Positions 6,835-9,437 of a stretch of DNA of 9,437 nt are shown piece after piece; position 1 is the stretch's first letter; every line of letters begins with the position of its first letter. The notes under the pieces were generated by a model, which saw nothing but the letters and a program-made list of their open reading frames with translations, searched no databases and had not been told where the DNA came from. Source of the DNA: Victivallales bacterium (GTDB lineage: Bacteria; Verrucomicrobiota; Lentisphaeria; Victivallales; JAUVCU01); NCBI GenBank assembly GCA_029934175.1, contig JAOZMT010000056.1:1-9437 (forward strand), in the 5' to 3' direction. The position numbers were made by a program, and so were the translations under genes.

Positions 6835-8208
6835 ATGGCTTTATGGGGAGGAAGATTTACATCTGACACAAATCAGGATGTAGCAGAATTTACGGAATCA
6901 ATATCATTTGATAAAAGATTATATAAATATGATATAATGGGGAGCAAGGCTCATGTTACAATGCTTGCAAAACAAAATATTATACCAACTGAAACGGCAA
7001 CTGCGATTTGTGCAGAATTAACTAAAATTGAAGAAAAAATTGATAACAAAAAGTTTGAATTTTCTTTTGATTTAGAAGATATTCATATGCATATTGAAAC
7101 TGCTCTTATAGAATCTTTAGGGAAAGAAGGCGCTAGAGTTCATACTGCAAGAAGTAGAAATGATCAAGTTGCTCTTGACACAAGACTTTATTTGCGTGAT
7201 GAAGTTACTATTATTTGCTCTGCAATTAAAGAATTACAAAAATCTTTAGTTGAACTAGGAGATGAAAACATTGATGCAATCTTACCTGGGTTCACACATT
7301 TGCAACACGCACAGCCAGTTCTATTTGCACATCATTTACTAGCTTATGTTGAAATGCTTTCAAGAGATATTGAGCGACTAGAAGAATGTAGAACACGATT
7401 TAATGTTCTTCCTTTAGGATCTGGGGCTATTGCTGGAACAACGCTTCCTATTTCAAGAGAGATTGTTGCAGAATTATTAGATTTTCCTGCTATAACTAGA
7501 AACAGTATGGATACTGTTGCTGATAGAGATTTTGCCTGCGAATTATTATCTAACTTATCTATTTTTGCAATGCACATTTCGCGATTATCAGAAGATATTA
7601 TTTTATGGAGTTCACAGGAATTTAATTTTATCGAATTAGATGATGCCTTTTGCACAGGTTCTAGTTTAATGCCACAGAAAAAAAATCCTGATATTGCTGA
7701 AATTGCTAGAGGAAAAACTGCAAGAATTTATGGCGATTTAATGTCTTTATTAACGCTATGTAAAGGGTTACCGCTTACTTATAACAGAGATTTACAAGAA
7801 GATAAAGAACCGTTATTCGATGCAATTGATACTGTTAAATTAATATTAAAAGTTTATGCTCCAATGGTTGCAACAATGAATATCAATAAAGATAATATGC
7901 TCAAAGCTGCATCAGATCCCAATTTAATGGCAACTGATATTGCTGAAAAACTTGTTGAGTTAGATGTTCCATTCCGTGATGCACATCATCGTGTTGGGGC
8001 TCTTGTCAAATGGTGTAAAGAAAACTCTAAAGAATTAAATGAAGTATCTTTAGATGAAATGAAAATATCTATTCCAGAAGCTGATAAAAGTTTTCTAGAT
8101 TTATTTTCTCCATTAAGCAGTATTGAAAAACGAGAAATTTTAGGAGCAACTGGTCCTAAGGAAGTAAATAAACAAATTAAATTTTGGCGAGATAAACTTA
8201 TAGAATAA
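6835..8208 (+). CDS. argH: Argininosuccinate lyase
   Basis: ArgH cleaves argininosuccinate to arginine and fumarate, the last step of arginine biosynthesis, as a cytoplasmic homotetramer. The 457 aa length is standard and the N terminus MALWGGRF is typical. Active-site segments are all present: HTARSRNDQ (103-111), the TH pair (154-155) in the HLQHAQP segment holding the conserved His155, and the fumarase/aspartase superfamily signature GSSLMPQKKNP (275-285) with the catalytic loop Ser276. I see no damage. The ATG start is fixed by the signature N terminus and by GGAG at 6824-6827, located inside the last codons of the upstream ATPase gene, so translation of the two may be coupled. No argG or other arginine gene is visible in the window. 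The neighbouring genes are not arginine related, which fits an operon disturbed by insertions. Confidence 0.97.
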   Translation: MALWGGRFTSDTNQDVAEFTESISFDKRLYKYDIMGSKAHVTMLAKQNIIPTETATAICAELTKIEEKIDNKKFEFSFDLEDIHMHIETALIESLGKEGARVHTARSRNDQVALDTRLYLRDEVTIICSAIKELQKSLVELGDENIDAILPGFTHLQHAQPVLFAHHLLAYVEMLSRDIERLEECRTRFNVLPLGSGAIAGTTLPISREIVAELLDFPAITRNSMDTVADRDFACELLSNLSIFAMHISRLSEDIILWSSQEFNFIELDDAFCTGSSLMPQKKNPDIAEIARGKTARIYGDLMSLLTLCKGLPLTYNRDLQEDKEPLFDAIDTVKLILKVYAPMVATMNINKDNMLKAASDPNLMATDIAEKLVELDVPFRDAHHRVGALVKWCKENSKELNEVSLDEMKISIPEADKSFLDLFSPLSSIEKREILGATGPKEVNKQIKFWRDKLIE

Positions 8209-8221
8209 AGGATATATAAAA

Positions 8222-9052
8222 ATGCAAAAGATAAAAAGAATACCTTATGGGGAAGATAGTTTTGACAAAATAAATGCTGAAAATGAATATTATGTTGATA
8301 AAACATCATATATTCACAATATAGAAGCTACAAAATATGTATTTTTAATTCGTCCTAGACGATTTGGGAAGAGTATGTTTTTATCAATGTTACAATGTTA
8401 TTATGATTGTCTTTATACAAATAAATTTGAACAATACTTCAAGAATACTTGGATATTAGATAATCCTACAGAAGAAAAAAATAAATATATGATTATGTCG
8501 TTTGACTTTTCAGGATTATCATGCAAAAGTAATGAAATAGAAAAATCTTTTAAAAACTATTGCAATAATGTTATTGATGGCTTTTTACAGGGATATAATG
8601 AATATATAAATAATGAATTAATAGAACAAGTCAAAAATGAAAAACATCCACATGAAAAACTTGCAACATTGGATATTGGCTTGCGTCTTCAAGAAGATCA
8701 TAAACAAATATATATTATGATTGATGAATATGACAATTTTGCAAACACTATTTTATCAGAAGAACGAGTTAATGATTATCAAAATTTAATGCATGCATCA
8801 GGTATATTCAAATCATTTTTTGCAACATTGAAGAAATGTTCTGGAAAACAAAATTCAAGTATTGCTAGGATGTTTATTACTGGAGTATCTCCAATAACAA
8901 TGGATGATGTTACTAGCGGAATGAATATTGGAGATTTTGTAAGTTCAAATTTAGATATTAATGAGGCTTTTGGTTTTACACTAAAAGATATTCATAAAAT
9001 TTTAGATTATTATATTGAAGTAGGGAAATTCAAAGCAGAAGACAAAGAATAA
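8222..9052 (+). CDS. Second AAA-ATPase-like gene, N-terminal part (interrupted by a stop)
   Basis: This is the N-terminal AAA part of another family member: YYVDKTSYI (23-31), Walker A-like IRPRRFGKS (43-51), Walker B IYIMIDEYD (163-171), and ITGVSPITMDDVTSG (219-233), which marks a different subfamily from the gene at 5274. Outside these motifs the two proteins look strongly divergent. AAAGGA at 8207-8212 lies 9 nt before the ATG, and the gene begins 13 nt after argH. The frame ends at TAA 9050-9052 after 276 codons, yet the same frame stays open and family-like beyond it, so this is most likely a nonsense-interrupted pseudogene. The product would lack part of the lid region and any C-terminal nuclease domain. 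Readthrough or a sequencing error are alternatives. Confidence 0.8.
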   Translation: MQKIKRIPYGEDSFDKINAENEYYVDKTSYIHNIEATKYVFLIRPRRFGKSMFLSMLQCYYDCLYTNKFEQYFKNTWILDNPTEEKNKYMIMSFDFSGLSCKSNEIEKSFKNYCNNVIDGFLQGYNEYINNELIEQVKNEKHPHEKLATLDIGLRLQEDHKQIYIMIDEYDNFANTILSEERVNDYQNLMHASGIFKSFFATLKKCSGKQNSSIARMFITGVSPITMDDVTSGMNIGDFVSSNLDINEAFGFTLKDIHKILDYYIEVGKFKAEDKE

Positions 9053-9064
9053 GCCTTGGAAACA

Positions 9065-9437
9065 ATGAAAGCATATTATGATTCGTATAGATTTTCAAAA
9101 AAAGCTAAAACAACAATGTATAATACTTGTTCTGTTCTACATTATTTAAAAAAATATTTTGCAAATGAAGGCGAAGTTGACAATATAATTGACAATAACC
9201 TAAGACAGGATTATAAAAAACTAAAACATTTAATAGTTATCAATAATAAATTAAATGGGAACTTTAATGTTTTAAACACTATTTTTACAGAAGGTGGAGT
9301 TTCTGCACAAATCGCAGATAGTTTTCCTTATGAACAAATTAGAAATAGAAATAATTTTATATCATTACTATATTATTTAGGTTTATTAACTCATACAGGA
9401 AAAACATTTGAAGGCAACCCTTTTTTAACAGTCCCAA
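9065..9437 (+). CDS. Continuation of the interrupted AAA-ATPase-like gene, running off the window
   Basis: Directly after the TAA at 9050-9052 the same frame is open to the window end (9053-9436, 128 codons). It reads on with family features: YYDSYRF followed by MYNTCSVLHYL, collinear with WYDGYNF and YNPYDILLFL of the ATPase at 5274, then SLLYYLGLLTH, which corresponds to LLLQTGYLTI there. The first possible restart codon is ATG 9065, with only a weak GGA (9058-9060) before it. It is therefore probably the broken-off middle of the same gene and not an independent gene. The nuclease domain, if present, lies beyond the right edge. Confidence 0.7.
   Translation, partial: MKAYYDSYRFSKKAKTTMYNTCSVLHYLKKYFANEGEVDNIIDNNLRQDYKKLKHLIVINNKLNGNFNVLNTIFTEGGVSAQIADSFPYEQIRNRNNFISLLYYLGLLTHTGKTFEGNPFLTVP

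Overview
The window is one stretch of an A+T-rich bacterial chromosome (roughly 70% A+T by eye). All six recognisable genes, plus one gene fragment running off the right edge, lie on the + strand. An LptD-family LPS export protein means a Gram-negative (diderm) cell that makes lipopolysaccharide. MiaA and ArgH are ordinary housekeeping enzymes. The low GC and the presence of two members of the AAA-ATPase-like/PD-(D/E)XK family, often seen in many copies in gut and other host-associated anaerobes, suggest an accessory-rich, perhaps host-associated lineage. I cannot fix the phylum from the sequence.

Layout: 1-432 holds no gene. It contains a small GC-richer cluster of tandem hairpin repeats (about 77-156), a possible terminator hairpin (234-264), and a candidate promoter followed by a perfect 7-bp-stem hairpin (329-393) in front of lptD. 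Then come lptD (433-3198, TTG start), miaA (3205-4188), an unrecognised membrane-anchored coiled-coil protein (4203-5210), a full-length AAA-ATPase-like/PD-(D/E)XK protein (5274-6833), argH (6835-8208), and a second, divergent AAA-ATPase-like gene (8222 to the window end) interrupted by one in-frame TAA at 9050-9052. Gaps between genes are 6, 14, 63, 1 and 13 nt with no convincing terminator, so the block can be read as one transcription unit. I see no functional logic tying lptD, miaA and argH together, so the middle and right parts look like housekeeping genes interspersed with inserted accessory genes.

The most notable structure is a roughly 63-bp decayed copy of the 3' end of miaA placed directly after the coiled-coil gene (4108-4170 against 5199-5261). 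It is in frame with that gene but cut off from it by a Glu-to-TAA change. Several of the differences between the copies are synonymous, which hints that both were once read as protein. Together with the nonsense-split ATPase gene and a 14-bp near-repeat at both edges of the intact ATPase gene, this points to insertion, duplication and decay around the conserved genes.
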